64,000 nt of DNA, taken from Polyangium jinanense. Lineage in GTDB: Bacteria; Myxococcota; Polyangia; Polyangiales; Polyangiaceae. Shown here in pieces: positions 17,571-26,807 of this stretch (positions are counted from its first letter, which is position 1; every line of letters begins with the position of its first letter). The stretch spans positions 67,109-131,108 of the forward strand of contig NZ_JAGTJJ010000033.1 of assembly GCF_028435365.1 (NCBI RefSeq), read 5' to 3'. Position numbers and translations under genes: made by a program. Under the pieces are notes generated by a model that did not search any database, was not told where the DNA came from, and saw nothing but the letters and a program-made list of their open reading frames with translations.

Positions 17571-20500
17571 TTAGTTCTCACGCGGAGCGAAGGCACCAAG
17601 ACCTAGCGCGTGGAACACGAACGAGGCCGCGCGCTCTGCCGCCAGGGCTTGTCGTTCGGATTTCTTCTCGTGCTTGTTGCCATCGGCATAGTCACAAATC
17701 GCCTTGACGACGACCCAGTCGACTTTCTTCTCCATCGCGGCCCCGTACAGCCCTGCGCCCTCCATTTCGCCCCCCTTGGCTTCGGGGAAAAGCGTTCGCA
17801 GTGTGTCGCGGTAATCGATATTGTCAATGAGTGACGGACCCGAAAGCAGAAGGCACGCGTCGCACCCCACAGATCCGCCCTGGTTCCAGTATTGCTTCGC
17901 AGCATGGAATCGATCGAGCAGCCACGGGGTCGCGGTCGCCCTATCACCACGGGGAGTGATGTGTAGCGCCCCGGTATCTTTGTCGGTGCCCATGCGTGTA
18001 GGACCGTAGGGTTGCAGTTGCAGGGAGTAGAGCACCTGCCCGATGGGTTGCTTTTCTGGATCCACGCCAAACGCAATGCCCACCATGATGATTGCCTGTG
18101 GCGCTACCTCGCTGATTGCGTTGTAGGCGGTAGACATGGAGCCTCCTGGTGTCTCAGAGCCAGCCTGCACGGTACTCACGAGCAAGACACGCGCTCCCCC
18201 GATCTCCCCGAAATCACGGTAGGTCCTGGTCCCGAATCTCAAAATAGGGCCACGTCCCGTCGTTACGCGGGCAGCATCGAGGACGGCCCGGGTTTCGACC
18301 TCTGTCACTGTCATGAGCAGGACGTCACATCGTTCGACAAGCCGCTTGGTATTCGTCGTTCCTTCGTTCATAGTCCTTGTATTGTGTGCACTCGGGCCTG
18401 TCATTGCGCGAGGTCGTAGGGCGATCACCTCCTCGGGCGACAAGAGCCTCCGCGCCCCCGCCAGCGTTTGCTCCTCGGCTCGAATGCGCATGAATTTAAT
18501 CCAGTCTTGTCCGGGTAGCGCTTGCTCGATGCGCCGGAGGGCCTCGACGGAGGCTTTCGTTCCACGCTGGGTCACAACTGTTAGCAGGGCATTGCGAACC
18601 TCGGCAGCGCTGTCGCGTGAAGTAACGGTCTGCATTTTGCCCGTGAATCGGTTACGGTCTCCTTCGTGGGGAAACTGCTCCTCCATCCACAAGAAGAGAT
18701 CCGCGAGTTGGTTTTCCGAGAGACCCTGCCAGCGCGAATCGCGTCGTGTGTCCATTCGCGACGCGGCACCGAGCACCACCTTGTACCCAAATACTGGATC
18801 GTCCCGAAACACGGGCTCTAGGATCGGCCAACCGGCGTCCTCCACTTGCCGGAAGAGCTCCTGAGCGGCCAGCCGAGCGCGCTTCCTTGCCTTTCCTTTC
18901 TTCGGAAGGGGGAGGGTCAGGAGGGATGCGGCGTATTCTCTCGCAGCCGCGACATGATGATGTAGAAGATCGCCCAGTAAGGAACCGAAAACCTCCGGCT
19001 TGAGGCCAGAATCCTGCACCTTCATGAACAGGAACGAGCCGAGGCGTGCGTCCCAGCAATGGGCAAGCTCTCGGGTGACGAATACCTCATTGCCTCTTCG
19101 ACTCTCTTCGTCGAAAAGAACATCCAGCGCCGCGAGGGTTTCGTTGGGTGCATGGCGATACGTGAGGCCGACGAGCTGTCGGTGGAGTTCCGTTGTCGGA
19201 TGTTCGTGAAATTCAGGCGGGTAGCCAAGGGCTACGGGCGCCCATCGTTGCCAGACGGGGGACGGGAGCGCCTCCACCCATCCGGTCGCGAGCGTCCAAA
19301 GGAGGAAGAGACCCCGGTAGCCGCCGATCGCCGGCCAGTAATACACGCGTTTCCCCAGCCATTTTTCCGGCTTTGGATCATGCGTCATGATGTAGTGTTT
19401 AGCCGCGGCGAGTATGCGCTCACGGATTCCTTGATCGGCATCTTGCCAACCAGGAGATTTGGTAAGGTCCGTAAAGCGGTGGTCTTCGTAGCCGATACTC
19501 GTCGGCCGCAGCGACATCTCCTTCTGCATTTGCCAAAACGCATTCATGTCGCCTTGCTCGAATCGTTCGAGGCAACGCAGGACGCGTACCGCCGGCGGTG
19601 GGTCCACAAGGCGCTCCTGGCGCGCTGCTCGTCTACGGGCGATTTCGGCTACTTGCTCCTGGTACTTTGCGTGTTCCTTGCGCAGCTCCGCTTCACGCTC
19701 CGATCCGAGTTCGATGGGCTCAAGTCTTCGAAACGCCTCCCTTAACTCGGCGTGCCGCGGCATTGCGTCGGCAATGGCGTCGATGGCATCGAATGAAGGC
19801 ACCCAGTGCCCAAGCGCGTGGTCGATGAGTTGAACCCATCGCTGACGCACCGAAGAATTCTCTAGCGCATCGAGCTTTTGTACCATCCACGGGATGTCGT
19901 TCGCAGAAAGCAGCCCTTGCATCTCGAAGCGCCAGGGCTCGTTTTTGAGCGGCGCCGCGAGCTGCAAGAATCTCTCGATAAACCGCTCGCGTCGCGCGAC
20001 GATGTTTCCGGTTGTTTGCTGCCGTTCCTCCGGTGTGACGCGCGCATGGAGAAACAAGTCCTCGTTTCGAGGAAGGCGAACGCTCGCCAAGCGGACGAGA
20101 GCATCTAGGATCGCCGGGTCATCTCCGCGCTCCCAGGCCCTCCGCATGAGGTGCTCGATTAGATCCGCAAACGGTTCGATGGGATCGATCGCAGGCCGCA
20201 ACGCTGCCCACCGAAGCCCCTCTACAAGTTCTGGGTTGGAAAAGGCGGTCCACGATTTTAGGGTGCGGTCGACAAATAAAAAGTATGCCCCAAGATGACC
20301 AATGTTTGGCGATCGTGCCAGACATTGAAACATATCTTTCGCCGCCATTTGTTTAGGCCAGAGTGCCGTGAGCGCATAGCCCTTGAGTTCGTCGTTGGGA
20401 TCCGAGCCAGCCTGTCCCTGAGCCAGCGGTAGAAGGCGCAACCGCGTCTGATCATCCCCGATCTTCGTGACGGCCTGCGCCGCTTGCACACGCGTGTTCA

Positions 20501-22067
20501 CGTCGTCAGCGGGATCGAGCGCGACATCGGCAAGCGCATCCTGGAGCGCATGCACTCTACACGCCTCCGCGATGTCGATCGCGGCTCGTCGAGCCATCCA
20601 ATCGTTTTCCTTGCCCCGGATCCACGGCTCAAGCTGCTCCTTCAGCCCTGGATGCCAGAGCCTGCGGTAGACCAGCTCGCCGCCTACGTCCAGATCGATC
20701 AGTGAGCGGTTCGTAAAGCGCTCGAGCAGCGCAGCCACGAGCTTTTCCCGCTCGACGTCATCCACCATGGCCACGTCGCTCTGCAAAAGCGTCCGGGGAT
20801 CGTCCTTGACGAGCTTGCGGAACATGTCCACGTCCACGCTCGCCATCCAGGCCGCGACCTCGCGCAGCGCCGGCACGATCTGCACGTGCCCCCCCGACGG
20901 GTACAGGATGTCCGCAAGGTCTTCCAGGCGAAAACCACGTTCGCACAGGAATCGAGCTGTGAGAAACTCCGCATACGTCTGGTGTGCCCAGCCGAGAAGG
21001 CGGCTCTGGCCGCGTTCGGTGAAGAGCTGGGTCATCTTCAAAGTTTCTTGCACCGCCGCTGCGTCGACCCGTATCATCTCCTCACCAGCGCGCTCACTCA
21101 TGCCTTTCAGGCGTTCCGCAAGCAATGCGTCTTGGGGAAGGTCGCCAGGGTCCGAATCGAGGAAAATCCTGGATCGGTTCCCCAACACGCAGGCGGCGGC
21201 AATACGGGATGCAACGACCATGCGCGATGTCTTGTCCAGGCTGCCCGTGTCCTCATGATCGCGGCGACTTAGGCTCGGTTCGTCGCAGAGGATGTGGCAA
21301 CCAAGCTCGTAGATCTCCCACCGTGTCTTCGGCAGAGCGCCCTGGGCGCGAAAGCGGCGCAGTAGAAATTCGAGGGTGACCGGCTTGATCGCTAGGGCGG
21401 TGGCACCACGGCCTGCAACCTCTGAAAGAAACGCATCCGCGTCCAATCCGGCGGTGTGTGCCGCCAGCGCCACGTCTCTCTTACGCAGCGGGGCGAGCTC
21501 GTAGACCGCGACGCAGCTTTTTCCCGCAGCATCTTTTCCCCAAAGCTGATCGAGCCTCGGTTCCAAGACCAGCGGAACCTCGGCCGTACGGCACGCGATG
21601 CAAAGGCGGAGCCGCTCGATGGGGCCGCGACGCAGCTTGCCGACGATCTGGGAGGCAGCGTCGACATCGGGATGCTCATCGAGGCTGTCGATGAAGAGGT
21701 GAAGCGTGTGCTTTCCTTCGAGCCATCCCATGAACTTCGGGTTATCAAAAAGGTCTGCCTTCAAGTCGCGGTCGATTCGACAGTCGATCGCAAGGAGCAC
21801 TTCTCCCGGGGGCAGAGATGCCGCTGCGTTGTCGCGTTCGACCTCCATCGCGTCGGTCTTGCCAATGCCCGGCTCGCCCAAAAGGAGGAGACAGGGCTTT
21901 GCCTTTATGGCCTCGAAGGCTACCGGAAAGGGGACGGTATCCCCCTTTGCGTACCAGGTCGTTTCCCCATCGGGGTCGAGGAGGTACCCTTCCGCGTCGA
22001 CCCACAGCCGTCCTTCGCGGGGGCACCAGAATCGCTTCCAGTCGTATCGCTGATTAAAGCTTCCCAT
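17571..22067 (-). CDS. NACHT-like NTPase with C-terminal nucleoside phosphorylase (PNP/MTAN) domain
   Basis: About 1498 residues from the ATG at 22067; a TTG at 22136 would add 23 residues. Walker A is LLLLGEPGIGKTDAME and Walker B LHLFIDSLDEHPD, in the NACHT/STAND style, followed by a long helical region that looks like a repeat scaffold. The last 250 residues (from about 18370 downward) form a PNP/UDP-phosphorylase domain: CDVLLMTVTEVETRAV, then APQAIIMVGIAFGV, GGEMEGAGLYGAA and WVVVKAICDYADG, the last two being the family's Met-Glu and Asp active-site strands. STAND NTPases sense a signal through the repeats and switch on an effector. Here the effector would be a nucleoside-hydrolysing domain at the C terminus, which is an uncommon position. 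It is a single-gene defence candidate. Confidence 0.82.
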   Translation of the reverse strand: MGSFNQRYDWKRFWCPREGRLWVDAEGYLLDPDGETTWYAKGDTVPFPVAFEAIKAKPCLLLLGEPGIGKTDAMEVERDNAAASLPPGEVLLAIDCRIDRDLKADLFDNPKFMGWLEGKHTLHLFIDSLDEHPDVDAASQIVGKLRRGPIERLRLCIACRTAEVPLVLEPRLDQLWGKDAAGKSCVAVYELAPLRKRDVALAAHTAGLDADAFLSEVAGRGATALAIKPVTLEFLLRRFRAQGALPKTRWEIYELGCHILCDEPSLSRRDHEDTGSLDKTSRMVVASRIAAACVLGNRSRIFLDSDPGDLPQDALLAERLKGMSERAGEEMIRVDAAAVQETLKMTQLFTERGQSRLLGWAHQTYAEFLTARFLCERGFRLEDLADILYPSGGHVQIVPALREVAAWMASVDVDMFRKLVKDDPRTLLQSDVAMVDDVEREKLVAALLERFTNRSLIDLDVGGELVYRRLWHPGLKEQLEPWIRGKENDWMARRAAIDIAEACRVHALQDALADVALDPADDVNTRVQAAQAVTKIGDDQTRLRLLPLAQGQAGSDPNDELKGYALTALWPKQMAAKDMFQCLARSPNIGHLGAYFLFVDRTLKSWTAFSNPELVEGLRWAALRPAIDPIEPFADLIEHLMRRAWERGDDPAILDALVRLASVRLPRNEDLFLHARVTPEERQQTTGNIVARRERFIERFLQLAAPLKNEPWRFEMQGLLSANDIPWMVQKLDALENSSVRQRWVQLIDHALGHWVPSFDAIDAIADAMPRHAELREAFRRLEPIELGSEREAELRKEHAKYQEQVAEIARRRAARQERLVDPPPAVRVLRCLERFEQGDMNAFWQMQKEMSLRPTSIGYEDHRFTDLTKSPGWQDADQGIRERILAAAKHYIMTHDPKPEKWLGKRVYYWPAIGGYRGLFLLWTLATGWVEALPSPVWQRWAPVALGYPPEFHEHPTTELHRQLVGLTYRHAPNETLAALDVLFDEESRRGNEVFVTRELAHCWDARLGSFLFMKVQDSGLKPEVFGSLLGDLLHHHVAAAREYAASLLTLPLPKKGKARKRARLAAQELFRQVEDAGWPILEPVFRDDPVFGYKVVLGAASRMDTRRDSRWQGLSENQLADLFLWMEEQFPHEGDRNRFTGKMQTVTSRDSAAEVRNALLTVVTQRGTKASVEALRRIEQALPGQDWIKFMRIRAEEQTLAGARRLLSPEEVIALRPRAMTGPSAHNTRTMNEGTTNTKRLVERCDVLLMTVTEVETRAVLDAARVTTGRGPILRFGTRTYRDFGEIGGARVLLVSTVQAGSETPGGSMSTAYNAISEVAPQAIIMVGIAFGVDPEKQPIGQVLYSLQLQPYGPTRMGTDKDTGALHITPRGDRATATPWLLDRFHAAKQYWNQGGSVGCDACLLLSGPSLIDNIDYRDTLRTLFPEAKGGEMEGAGLYGAAMEKKVDWVVVKAICDYADGNKHEKKSERQALAAERAASFVFHALGLGAFAPREN

Positions 22068-22203
22068 GGGCAGGAGGATGTCAGGACCACTGTCCCCGTC
22101 GTGCCAGAGGCTAGGCGCCACTCCCTCGCTGTGCAAGCCTACACTGGGCTTCCTGCAGGACCTCAGGCCGTAGCCGCGCCCTCACCGCGCGCACCGTAGG
22201 CAC

Positions 22204-22950
22204 GTGCCTCACGTGCAGATCCTCGGGCCACTCCGACCAATCCCCGCCGTACCGATCCTTGAGCTTCTGGGCCTACCCTTCGACCACGGGCACCGAGCGA
22301 GCTGCTTTAGGAAGTACGGCACGCCCGCGGCACGACACGCATCGCGCAGCCCGCGGGCACCTCGACGTCGAACGGGCGCGCGTCCTTGCCCGACTCGCCG
22401 CCCTGGATCACCAAGTCGATCTGCGGCAACCACTCCCCAAGGTCGATCGCCTCAACCTGCAGCTCGACCGGCAGAAAGCGTAGCGTGTTCGTGTCACCGA
22501 CCCGGAGCAGCGGTTCGATGCGCCCGATCATCACCGCCGACGTGACGCTCGTCCCCGCCCAGAGGTTCCGTGGCCACGCGACGCCCCCACTCAGAGAATT
22601 CAGCCATGCGGTGAGGCCGCTTCGTGAGCCAGGGCCAGTGGTGCTGCCAGCCCTGCGGGCTCGTCACGGGTAGGATGATCTCCTGCTCGAGGTACTTGAA
22701 CGAAACGGAGTTCGAGAGGGCATCAGACATGTCGGATACGAGAATCAGCCTCGGCGAGCCGTCGAGCCAGGGCTTGTCGATCCTGCGTCGGCCACGAAGA
22801 TCCGGCCGTCGCGCAGCCTTCGCCACGCGCCCCTCGAACCGCGTCATCTCCTCGAGCACGGGGGCGAAACCGGGGTTTGCCTCGCTTGCACTCGTGGGGA
22901 ATGCCGACGTAGCAACTCTTGCGCTGCGGGCCCAGAGCTCGCACGGTCAT
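22204..22950 (-). pseudogene. Frameshifted DUF5131 (phage Gp37/Gp68-like) protein
   Basis: At least three minus-strand frames are needed to read one DUF5131 protein: CYVGIPHECKRGKP, then MTRFEGRVAKAARRPDL...RLILVSDMSDALSNSVSFKYL...WPWLTKRPHRMAEF, then MIGRIEPLLRVGD...IDLVIQGGESGKDARPFDVE and finally the AGVPYFLKQL equivalent. The order and the 'LTKRP', 'EPLL' and 'GGESG' landmarks are those of the family, which is found on phages and islands and has radical-SAM-like ancestry. The frameshifts make it non-functional. Confidence 0.75.
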
Positions 22951-23089
22951 AGCCTATGATCGGGTGGACGGTGTCGTCGCATCACTGGATCGGCGTGCTC
23001 CCCGTGCCCTGTCGTGCACGCAGCCACCGGCCTTGCCCGGGAATTGCCGGTCAACAAAGTCGCGACGTCGCGACTATCTTCTCCCCTGC

Positions 23090-23977
23090 CTACGCGGTCC
23101 TTGCCTGCTCGGGCGCGGCCGCTTCTTCCTCGGCCTCGTCCTCCTCCTCGTTGGCCTGGGCGTGGTCGTGAGCCTCTGCATCCCCGCTGGCCTCCGCCTC
23201 GTCGTCCTCGTCCAGCTCGTCCTCCTGCACGTCCTCGAGCGCCGGTCGCTCCACCGAGGCGGGCGGTGCGCCGAGCCAGGAGTCGAGCCTCTCGTTGACG
23301 TTCTGGAGCCGCTTCACGAGCTCACGTTGCTGCTCGAGCATCTCCGCGAACTTCGCACGGGCCTCTGGGGGAGGCGGGGCCTCTTTCAGCGCGGGGAGAA
23401 GACGCTCCTCCCAGTCGCGAACGTGCCCGAGCCAGTTCTTGGACGCGGAGCGCATGCCACTCAGGGTCTTCGCCGTGTTGATCTCCGGCTCTTCACCGCC
23501 CGGCGCGAACTCAGCCGCGATGCGGCTCTTAAGCTCCCGCACCGACAGCCCCTCCTTGAGCACCTGGTTGACGTACTTCCTGCGCTTCCGCTTGTCGTCG
23601 AGGACTGCGATCTCAAGCAGGTGCGAGAAGCCGATCGGCATGTCGGTCTTCGGGGAGGACTGCGTCAGCAGTTCGTTGAGCTCGTCTCGGGACCAAGCCT
23701 TGGCGACCTGCGCATATCGGTACAGCGTCTTCTCATCGTAGCCGAGGGAGGCCGCGATCTGGGCCACGGCCTTCTTGCCGTACTTCCCTGCGTCCGCCGT
23801 CGCGTCCTTGACCAGCTCCCCGAGCTGGTGCCGGGCGCGGGTGTCGCGCGGACCTGACTTGGCAAGCTCCTTTCGGACCTTGTCGCATCGATCGCGCAAC
23901 TCGGGGGCCATCTCCTCGGCGTGTGCTTGTTCGTCGACGGTGGTCTCCACCTCGGCGGCAGCGCTGTTCCTCGGCAT
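23090..23977 (-). CDS. DUF1016_N-like / KfrA-like DNA-associated protein with acidic tail
   Basis: The ATG at 23977 has a good ribosome site (AGGAGAAGGTG directly before it) and gives 295 residues. The middle (about 60-150: GKKAVAQIAASLGYDEKTLYRYAQVAKAW, MPIGFSHLLEIAVLDD, YVNQVLKEGLSVRELKSRI) resembles the N-terminal helical domain of DUF1016/YhcG-type proteins, where a helix-turn-helix-like 'sLYR..qf' segment is followed by 'W.h...L..v'. The C-terminal 70 residues are almost entirely Glu, Asp and Ala. No nuclease part of YhcG is visible. Role unknown; DNA binding is likely. Confidence 0.5.
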   Translation of the reverse strand: MPRNSAAAEVETTVDEQAHAEEMAPELRDRCDKVRKELAKSGPRDTRARHQLGELVKDATADAGKYGKKAVAQIAASLGYDEKTLYRYAQVAKAWSRDELNELLTQSSPKTDMPIGFSHLLEIAVLDDKRKRRKYVNQVLKEGLSVRELKSRIAAEFAPGGEEPEINTAKTLSGMRSASKNWLGHVRDWEERLLPALKEAPPPPEARAKFAEMLEQQRELVKRLQNVNERLDSWLGAPPASVERPALEDVQEDELDEDDEAEASGDAEAHDHAQANEEEDEAEEEAAAPEQARTA

Positions 23978-24279
23978 CACCTTCTCCTCTTGGCCTGATC
24001 GGCGGCAGCTTAGCCACTCGCCTTCTCGTGCCAAGTGGTGCTCCCTACGTGCTTGTACCGGTTCTTCTGACGGTCGCCTGAACGCGCGCTCCTGCCCGCG
24101 CGGAGGAGGTGGCCATTCCGTGTTCTTCGCTGCTCACAGGTCCGACTAACGTCGACCCCCGGGAATGAGCAGCGTATTTGCCTTCAAGCGCGCGAAACCT
24201 CCCGCTCGATCCGTCCTCGGAAAAACTCGTGCACGCTCGGAGATAAGAGCCACGGCATCGAAAAGGAGGCCCTGCATCC

Positions 24280-24936
24280 GTGACAGGCTCGCCTGACGCT
24301 TCTCTCACCGCTTCCATCATCAACATCGAGCAGTCCACCACCGAGAACCTGATCGACCACGTGCTCGGACGCCCCGGCGTCGCAGCCCATCTCCTCGAAT
24401 CCCTCGGCAGCCTCGCCGCTCTCGCCCGCCTCTCCCCCGAAGCGCTGACCGAGCGCCTCGCCCTCGCCCCCGACGAAGCCATCCGCATCCTCGCCGCCTT
24501 CGAGCTCGGCCACCGCCGCCTCATCGAAGGTACAGACGCACCTCGCATTCTCTCCTGTCTGGAGGTCGTCGCCTGGGCCCACCCGCGGCTCGGACACCTC
24601 GCGCACGAGGAGATGCACCTCCTCGCGCTCAGCGGTCAGGGCGCCTTGCGCGGTGCGCGGCTCATCGCACGAGGCGGCCTCCACGCGCTCGCCGTTCGGC
24701 CTTCTGACATCCTTCGGGCCGGCCTCGAGCTCGCCGCGTCCGGGTTCGTCCTGGTCCACAACCATCCGAGCGGTAATCCGGACCCCTCACTCGAGGACAT
24801 CGCTCTTACCCGGCGCATGCAGGAATCCGCAGACCTGCTCGGAATGCCGCTCATAGACCACGTAATCGTGGTTGCATCGGGACGATTCAGCTCGTTCGTC
24901 GCGAACCAATGGACGAGCCAATCGAGCTCGCAATAA
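24280..24936 (+). CDS. RadC-family JAB protein
   Basis: A 218-residue protein starting at GTG 24280 behind a strong ribosome site (AAAGGAGG, about 11 bases upstream). The N-terminal half has the helix-hairpin-helix-like UPF0758 region (LLESLGSLAALARLSPEALTE). The C-terminal half is the JAB metal site: LVHNHPSGNPDPSLEDIALT, matching the HxHPSG..xPSxxD pattern exactly, then LIDHVIVVASGRFSSF. Despite the name RadC, members are not proven repair proteins and are frequent on plasmids and integrated elements. It opens a co-directional accessory module that runs to about 34 kb. Confidence 0.88.
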   Translation: MTGSPDASLTASIINIEQSTTENLIDHVLGRPGVAAHLLESLGSLAALARLSPEALTERLALAPDEAIRILAAFELGHRRLIEGTDAPRILSCLEVVAWAHPRLGHLAHEEMHLLALSGQGALRGARLIARGGLHALAVRPSDILRAGLELAASGFVLVHNHPSGNPDPSLEDIALTRRMQESADLLGMPLIDHVIVVASGRFSSFVANQWTSQSSSQ

Positions 24937-24994
24937 TTGCGATAGTGCGGAGATAAGAATCATGAGGAACCCCTCAACCCTGGAGGTCACCGTG

Positions 24995-25108
24995 ATGTCT
25001 CGTCTCTCCCGCTTCCTTCGCGATCCCAAGGCGGTCAGCAAGGCGCTTCGCATCGCAGCGGCCGTCATCACCCTGGTCGCGCAGATCATCACCATCTGCC
25101 TGGGCTGA
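24995..25108 (+). CDS. Small single-span membrane peptide (37 residues)
   Basis: The ATG at 24995 is preceded by GGAGG with an 8-base gap. The product has a basic amphipathic start (MSRLSRFLRDPKAVSKALR) and then a hydrophobic segment (IAAAVITLVAQIITICLG) that ends the protein. An ATG at 24962 in the same frame is possible but has a poorer ribosome site. It resembles small plasmid or phage membrane peptides (holin-like or toxin-like), but I cannot assign it. It is 58 bases after the RadC-like gene. Confidence 0.5.
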   Translation: MSRLSRFLRDPKAVSKALRIAAAVITLVAQIITICLG

Positions 25109-25155
25109 GGAGCCACCTCGTCCCGATTCAATCCGAAAGGTATACAGGAGAACCC

Positions 25156-25320
25156 ATGCCCATCACGCCCAACGCCGCCCCGACGAACCCCGAGAACCCC
25201 GGCGCCTCGTTCATCAAGCGCGTCATGGCCAATGATTCGGCGAAAAAAGGCGCCGCCGCCCTCGTGGCCGGTGTCGTGCTCGCGGTCGTGACCGAGGCCA
25301 TCTGGCCCTCCAATTCGTAG
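25156..25320 (+). CDS. Small membrane protein (54 residues), may be read into the next frame
   Basis: The ATG at 25156 follows CAGGAGAACCC. The product begins with a Pro/Asn-rich segment and then has a basic patch (SFIKRVMANDSAKKG) and a membrane helix (AAALVAGVVLAVVTEAIW) ending at TAG 25318-25320. Right across that stop another frame remains open and reads LGEALFDELRRRLKDIAP onward into the next ORF, with no start codon of its own for over 130 bases. Either a natural frameshift joins the two, or a single-base indel has split one gene. Confidence 0.55.
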   Translation: MPITPNAAPTNPENPGASFIKRVMANDSAKKGAAALVAGVVLAVVTEAIWPSNS

Positions 25321-25463
25321 CCGACATCCTCGGCGAGGCGCTGTTCGACGAGCTGCGGCGCCGCCTCAAGGACATCGCCCCCGTCGCCGATGAGACGCTC
25401 GAATGGCTCCGGGAGGCGGCACGTCCGCCTCCCGGCGTCGAGCTCGTCAGCGAGGACGGGGCC

Positions 25464-25667
25464 ATGTTCACCGGCGTCGTGTTCGTCGAGCGAAACCGGC
25501 CCGTGGCCATGCTGGCGTTCCGGCATGCACCGACACGGCACGCGCCTCGATACGGTCCGCCCCAATACCCCAACCAGTACCCGCCTCCCCATCAGCGCCA
25601 TCTCTTCGACGAAGACGAGGAGGATCCGCCGCCGGCCTGGAGGCCCAGCAGGTTGTGGGATCGCTGA
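25464..25667 (+). CDS. Small proline-rich protein; likely the 3' part of a split gene
   Basis: Starting at the ATG 25464 this gives 67 residues: FTGVVFVERNRPVAML, a Pro/Tyr-rich segment and an acidic end. The same frame is open further up to about 25302 and encodes FDELRRRLKDIAPVADETLEW, which looks like real protein although it lacks an ATG, GTG or TTG. The frame overlaps the end of the 54-residue membrane protein by some 18 bases. I suspect that the two are one gene of about 120-125 codons joined by a frameshift. Confidence 0.45.
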   Translation: MFTGVVFVERNRPVAMLAFRHAPTRHAPRYGPPQYPNQYPPPHQRHLFDEDEEDPPPAWRPSRLWDR

Positions 25668-25689
25668 AAGCGTTCATCGTCCGTCGACC

Positions 25690-25739
25690 AGGGCGTCCCG
25701 CTGGCACGTAATGACGTGCTCCGGGGCGCCCTTCTGTTT
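25690..25739 (+). terminator. Hairpin with U-rich tail before the next start codon
   Basis: AGGGCG at 25690 pairs with CGCCCT at 25727-25732, with GCACGT/ACGTGC as an inner stem, followed by TCTGTTT. The tail ends 18 bases before the ATG at 25757. Confidence 0.6.
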
Positions 25740-25756
25740 CCGGAAAGGAGATTCCC

Positions 25757-26044
25757 ATGCGCGTCAACGGCCGCACGCTTCGCTACTCCACCCTCGCCGA
25801 GCGGCGGATGTTCCTCTCGCTCGGCATCACGGAGCTGCGCGTGCCGCGTTCCATGAACCCGTACACCGCCGCCCGGCGAATCGCTCGGGCGGCCAAAAAC
25901 AACTCGCCCGACATGGAGCTCTTCAAGAGCCTCGCCACGCAGTCGAAGCGGGCGCCCGACCAGGCGCCGGGGCCGTCGCCCGACTTCGATCGGCCCGAGC
26001 CCGTGCTGCCGGAGCCGCACGAGCCGCTCCATGCCGCGGCGTAG
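25757..26044 (+). CDS. Small hypothetical protein of the accessory module
   Basis: A 95-residue protein with a good ribosome site (AAAGGAGATTCCC before ATG 25757). The first half is basic and helical (RYSTLAERRMFLSLGITELR, MNPYTAARRIARAAKNN) and the C-terminal third is Pro-rich. No domain recognised. It overlaps the next gene by 14 bases and is probably made with it. Confidence 0.55.
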   Translation: MRVNGRTLRYSTLAERRMFLSLGITELRVPRSMNPYTAARRIARAAKNNSPDMELFKSLATQSKRAPDQAPGPSPDFDRPEPVLPEPHEPLHAAA

Positions 26045-26708
26045 CAGCCTCGAAGAGCTGCGGTGCGCGCTCAGGATCGCGGAGCCCAATACGAAGAGCC
26101 TCAGCCGATACCTCGAGGAGACGTCCGAGCACGTGGCCGTTCTCCTCGGGGTCGAGCGCGAGGCTCTCGAGCAACTCGTCGGCAAACCCGACCGTGAAGT
26201 GGGGCCGAAGCTCGAGGCCCTGCTTCACAGGCGAGCAGAAGCGCAGGAAGCCAGGCGCGCGGAGCGGGCGGCCCATATCGCCTGCTCCGCCGCCGAGCAT
26301 CTCGCTCGCACCGCCGTGTGGCACGAGGGACGGGCGCACCTCGACCCGAGTATTCTTTTCGGTGCCATTCTTGCGGATGTGGGGCACAAGTTCATCGCGT
26401 TTCACGGCGGACGTGCCTTCGAGGTCCGCATGCTGCGCCATACGTTGTGGAGCGCGGGTGAAGCGCTTTCCCGGCACGACGACCTTGCCACCTGGGTCGA
26501 TGCCGAGGGGCTTCACTTTCGCTGGAAGAATGGGCGGGGTGGCCTGAACTTCCTTTCGCAGCACGTCCCCGCGCGCGACATCGCGTACGGGCTGCACGTG
26601 TATCTCACACCGCCCGTGCAGCGGCCGAGCGTGCACTGGGCGCAGCGGCCACCACGGCGTCCGGTCTCGCTGGGCGATGAAGTCGTGAACATGACGCTCT
26701 TCGCGTAG
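26031..26708 (+). CDS. Hypothetical protein of the accessory module
   Basis: A 225-residue protein. The N-terminal third is helical and charged (LEELRCALRIAEPNTKSLSRYL, VGPKLEALLHRRAEAQEARRAER). The remainder contains alternating aromatic and charged residues (WHEGRAHLDPSILFGAIL, FHGGRAFEVRMLRHTLW) without a family I know. No signal peptide or membrane segment. Its start lies inside the end of the previous gene, so translational coupling is likely. Confidence 0.5.
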   Translation: MPRRSSLEELRCALRIAEPNTKSLSRYLEETSEHVAVLLGVEREALEQLVGKPDREVGPKLEALLHRRAEAQEARRAERAAHIACSAAEHLARTAVWHEGRAHLDPSILFGAILADVGHKFIAFHGGRAFEVRMLRHTLWSAGEALSRHDDLATWVDAEGLHFRWKNGRGGLNFLSQHVPARDIAYGLHVYLTPPVQRPSVHWAQRPPRRPVSLGDEVVNMTLFA

Positions 26709-26807
26709 CGATTGGCGGCAATGTATCACCGTGACGAACGACGTCTGCGGTGCCCTCTCTTCGGACGGCATGCTTGCAATGCATTGCGTCCTCTCACCGG
26801 ACAACCC

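Noticed and set aside
22068..22136. TTG-initiated extension of the NACHT protein
   Set aside because: Rare start with no ribosome site; kept only as an alternative.
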